Source of the DNA: an uncultured Prevotella sp.
GTDB taxonomy: Bacteria; Bacteroidota; Bacteroidia; Bacteroidales; Bacteroidaceae
Length of the DNA: 40,214 nucleotides
NCBI GenBank assembly: GCA_946404405.1
Contig: CAMJDL010000030.1
Location: 1 to 40,214 of the forward strand
Direction of reading: 5' to 3'
Shown one piece after another: positions 38,198 to 40,214 of the stretch; positions within the stretch are counted from its first letter, which is position 1; every line of letters starts with the position of its first letter. The position numbers were made by a program, and so were the translations under genes. The notes beneath the pieces are model-generated. The model saw nothing but the letters and a program-made list of their open reading frames with translations, was not told the origin of the DNA and did no database searches.

Positions 38198-38242
38198 CTT
38201 CGGTATATCTTCGGTATGTCCTCGGTATCTGTTCAGTATGTC
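38198..38242. repeat. Junction repeat (CTTCGGTATAT units, about 11-12 bp)
   Basis: CTTCGGTATAT, CTTCGGTATGTC, CTCGGTATCTG and TTCAGTATGTC follow each other in the gap between the two last minus-strand genes. Confidence 0.75.
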
Positions 38243-38278
38243 TTTGATCATAGAAGTACTCCGCAAGTGTATGGGAAG

Positions 38279-39811
38279 CTAGCGGTTGAAGTCAGTACGC
38301 TGACGGAACACCTGCGTACTTTTGATATCGCGGCGCATACAGCGGGCAATAAACTCGATATTCTCCTGAGTCAGGCTACGTGCGTGGTCGCGTCCACGGA
38401 TGTCGTTCACCATGGCATCGGGCAGCAGCTGGTGTTCCAGCATATAGAGCAGCATGCCGGGACTGCATGACTCGGTTGTCACAAATATCAGTGCGTTCTC
38501 TTCTGCGTAGGCACGGTCGTAGGCAGGATTGGCAGGATGCTTGATTGAGCGAGCCTGCGGGGTAAGGGTCATCTGTCCGTTGTCCTCGAAAAAGACAGCT
38601 TGCGGCTGGTCCTCATCGGGTAATGGGAAGTTGATTTCCGATGTATCGAGTCCCAACTCGCTATGTTGCCACTCTGTAAGCTCCTTGACATTGGCAAAGA
38701 AGTACAATCGCTCGCCATTGTGGTTGCGGATAAAGTCATCATACTGCCCACGGAAATCGTTCATTACGTGGTGGTGCTGGCGTTCTTTTTCCAGATAGTT
38801 TTTGTATTGCTTTTGAGAAGGTTTAGTCCACAGGCACGGGCCGTTGAGTTCCCACTGGCCGTTCATGGCGATGAAAGAACCTGTGACGTGAGTGTTCTGT
38901 CGGGCGAGTTGACGCACGTTACCCATGAAGTCGCTGTTGGCGACGCTGAATATATCGCCCATAAAGTCGCGCAACTGTATCTGGCGGTCATCGCAGCCAA
39001 CCACCTCATAGATCCCAAACGGTTTCCACTCAATGTGCTCAATGGCAGCAGCCATCGGGTCGTCGGGGTCGTCCATGTCGATGCGTATCATCTTGGCATA
39101 GATGTGCTGAGGCGTGAGTGAGAGCGGCCATGCCTGGTGCTCCTGCACAGTAAAGCACTCGTTGGCATACTCCAGCGTTTCCTTGTCTATCGACGGCACC
39201 AGCTGTTTCAGGTGTACGGCATCGCCTTTAACGTCAGGATTGGTGAACCATCGTCCCAGGAAACTGCGCTGACTGAGCCAGATGAGCACTGTCTTCACCA
39301 TATTAGCCTCCTGCTGCGTCTCCTCGGCATAGAGCAGGTCTGCCAATTCCTCATTGGGGTCGATGCGTTTTTTCTTCTCATCCCACAGACGCAGAAGTTG
39401 TTGTGCCATAGCGGCCAGTGCATCGTTTGTAGGGTTCAGCATCCTTCCCTCCCGTTCAGCCACAATACTATGCCACAGCACGAAGCGCATGCTGTCGAGA
39501 CGTGCGCTGGCATCTGTGGCATCTATGGTATGGTAGAATGGCAAGTAGAGTCCGAACATCCGTTTGTAGAGTCGTGTAAAGGTCTCGAACTGATGAGTGT
39601 CCGAGTGCAGATCCTCGAAATAGAGTGCCAGACTGATGCTGGCATTACGCATCTCGCGATCTTCCATAAACGTCAGTTCTTCGTGCATCAGTTCGTAAAT
39701 GTCATTAGCCAGAGCGGCATACTGGCGGTCGGTCTCGCAAGTGAGATAACGGGGGTGACGGCGCTTGATGTCGCCTGGGGTGATGGTACTGATGTTGGTC
39801 TTCTTTGCCAT
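38279..39811 (-). CDS. DUF3843-like protein (510 aa)
   Basis: The large soluble protein has no signal peptide. Its N-terminus (GDIKRRHPRYLTCETDRQYAALANDIYELM), a central NASISLALYFEDLHSDTHQFETFTRLYKRMFGLYLPFY and FVLWHSIVAEREGRMLNPTNDALAAMAQQLLRLWDE resemble the Bacteroidetes family I remember as DUF3843, whose function is unknown. The C-terminal third (NGERLYFFANVKELTEWQ, EENALIFVTTESCSPGMLLYMLEHQLLPDAM) is probably a separate domain. A -7 element is at 39831-39838. The neighbour downstream is the 127-aa gene. Confidence 0.82.
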   Translation of the reverse strand: MAKKTNISTITPGDIKRRHPRYLTCETDRQYAALANDIYELMHEELTFMEDREMRNASISLALYFEDLHSDTHQFETFTRLYKRMFGLYLPFYHTIDATDASARLDSMRFVLWHSIVAEREGRMLNPTNDALAAMAQQLLRLWDEKKKRIDPNEELADLLYAEETQQEANMVKTVLIWLSQRSFLGRWFTNPDVKGDAVHLKQLVPSIDKETLEYANECFTVQEHQAWPLSLTPQHIYAKMIRIDMDDPDDPMAAAIEHIEWKPFGIYEVVGCDDRQIQLRDFMGDIFSVANSDFMGNVRQLARQNTHVTGSFIAMNGQWELNGPCLWTKPSQKQYKNYLEKERQHHHVMNDFRGQYDDFIRNHNGERLYFFANVKELTEWQHSELGLDTSEINFPLPDEDQPQAVFFEDNGQMTLTPQARSIKHPANPAYDRAYAEENALIFVTTESCSPGMLLYMLEHQLLPDAMVNDIRGRDHARSLTQENIEFIARCMRRDIKSTQVFRQRTDFNR

Positions 39812-39830
39812 ACAATTCTGATTTTGGTTG

Positions 39831-39838
39831 CAAAGTTA
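39831..39838 (-). promoter_or_regulatory. Promoter -7 element (TAACTTTG) of the DUF3843-like gene
   Basis: Minus-strand TAACTTTGCAACC lies 20 bases before ATG 39811. It is divergent from the promoter at 39945-39952. Confidence 0.7.
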
Positions 39839-39944
39839 CGAAAACTTATGCAATTACGGCCCTATTTTTCCTCTTTCGCGCGATAAAATTAGGTAAAATA
39901 GTAAAAAAACAGGTTCAACGATACGTTAAGTAGAATATAATTTG

Positions 39945-39952
39945 TATCTTTG
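39945..39952 (+). promoter_or_regulatory. Promoter -7 element (TATCTTTG) at the right end
   Basis: GTATCTTTGCAGTTG matches the -7 pattern and starts a rightward transcript of at least 260 nt with no convincing ORF inside the window. Confidence 0.6.
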
Positions 39953-39954
39953 CA

Positions 39955-40178
39955 GTTGCATCTGCCTATTTCGGCAACGATGTCATCTGCGGATGACGGA
40001 GCCGATGGGTGGGGCACTACATTACGGAATAAGCGACACTGTACGCTTTGTTTTTGGCAGCTTGAACCTAGGAAATTCAACTCTTGTTCAAAGGCATTGG
40101 CAGAGGTGACGCCTACGGATGTGTATCATACGCAGCCGGAGTGTGCCGAGGGCTTACTATGCCCTCACGCACACTTTT
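39955..40178 (+). ncRNA. Structured leader or small RNA, no ORF
   Basis: After the promoter come at least three hairpins: TGCC...GGCA (about 39963-39976), GTCATC with GATGAC (39982-39987, 39992-39997), and a large two-stage stem at 40140-40175 (AGTGTGC/GCACACT and GAGGGC/GCCCTC with a small internal loop, 7-nt terminal loop), followed by TTTT. The 83-codon frame that crosses it has no protein-like features. It may be a terminated small RNA or a 5' leader with an attenuator for a gene beyond the window. Confidence 0.45.
40140..40178 (+). terminator. Strong terminator- or attenuator-like hairpin
   Basis: AGTGTGC (40140-40146) pairs with GCACACT (40169-40175), and GAGGGC (40148-40153) with GCCCTC (40161-40166), with 7-nt loop TTACTAT. 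Four T follow. The T run is short, so it could be an attenuator rather than a full terminator. Confidence 0.5.
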
Positions 40179-40214
40179 GGGTGCATTGTATATACTCCTG
40201 AGGGTATCAAATCT

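Noticed and set aside
39137..39886. 249-codon plus-strand open frame across the DUF3843-like gene
   Set aside because: Antisense shadow; the minus-strand frame has its own promoter, normal start and family-like motifs.
39950..40201. 83-codon frame at the right end
   Set aside because: It crosses the strong hairpins, starts at the promoter itself and has random-looking composition.
1..40214. CRISPR array, tRNA or rRNA genes
   Set aside because: No regularly spaced identical repeats with unique spacers, and no cloverleaf or rRNA-like sequence was noticed. The short tandem repeats at junctions have no spacers.

Overview
The window is a chromosomal segment from a member of the Bacteroidales, most likely Prevotella-like. 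The evidence is the gene content (Bacteroidetes-order dcw cluster, glycine-lipid acyltransferase pair, DUF6175-type and OMP beta-barrel proteins), the general lack of Shine-Dalgarno sequences, and the repeated -7 promoter element TAnnTTTG upstream of genes on both strands.

Layout. 1-1700 is an AT-rich accessory strip: divergent promoters, a candidate small RNA, a fragment of a CdiA-like nuclease domain, a REP-like inverted repeat, a two-gene set of tiny ORFs, and one copy of a repeat of about 340 bp. 1733-9262 (minus strand) is a compact eight-gene run: a coiled-coil lipoprotein, six further exported proteins of largely unknown function (including two paralogous LPP20-like proteins, a DUF6175-like protein and a transglutaminase-like cysteine protease homologue), and a TrmH-family RNA methyltransferase. 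9382-11677 (plus) holds a hemolysin III-family membrane protein and an acetyl-CoA hydrolase/CoA-transferase. 11728-11950 (minus) is a compact transcription unit with its own promoter, a 23-codon basic peptide and a strong terminator. 12083-27738 (minus) is the complete division/cell-wall cluster in transcription order mraZ, rsmH, ftsL-like, PBP/ftsI, murE, mraY, murD, ftsW, murG, murC, ftsQ, ftsA, ftsZ, with no murF or ddl. A three-box MraZ operator overlaps its promoter. 28044-29889 (plus) is the acyltransferase pair expected to make glycine lipids. 29918-34158 (minus) holds a large outer-membrane beta-barrel protein with a Gly-rich tail and a secreted protein of unknown function.

34367-37713 is a second accessory strip: the other copy of the 340-bp repeat (inverted relative to the first, so the pair brackets about 33 kb including the whole dcw cluster), a tyrosine recombinase lacking part of its N-terminus, and an AAA ATPase followed by a decayed partner gene. 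37741-39811 (minus) holds two uncharacterised genes. The last 270 bases are a promoter followed by a highly structured leader or small RNA with no convincing ORF.

A striking feature is that most junctions between co-oriented genes carry their own short, slightly degenerate tandem repeat. In several places the repeat is inside reading frames: an 11-codon insertion in the hemolysin III gene, part of a signal peptide, and the C-termini of MraZ, MurC and FtsQ. The best candidates for something undescribed are the seven-gene envelope operon, the small peptide/RNA locus downstream of ftsZ, and the junction repeats that enter coding sequence.
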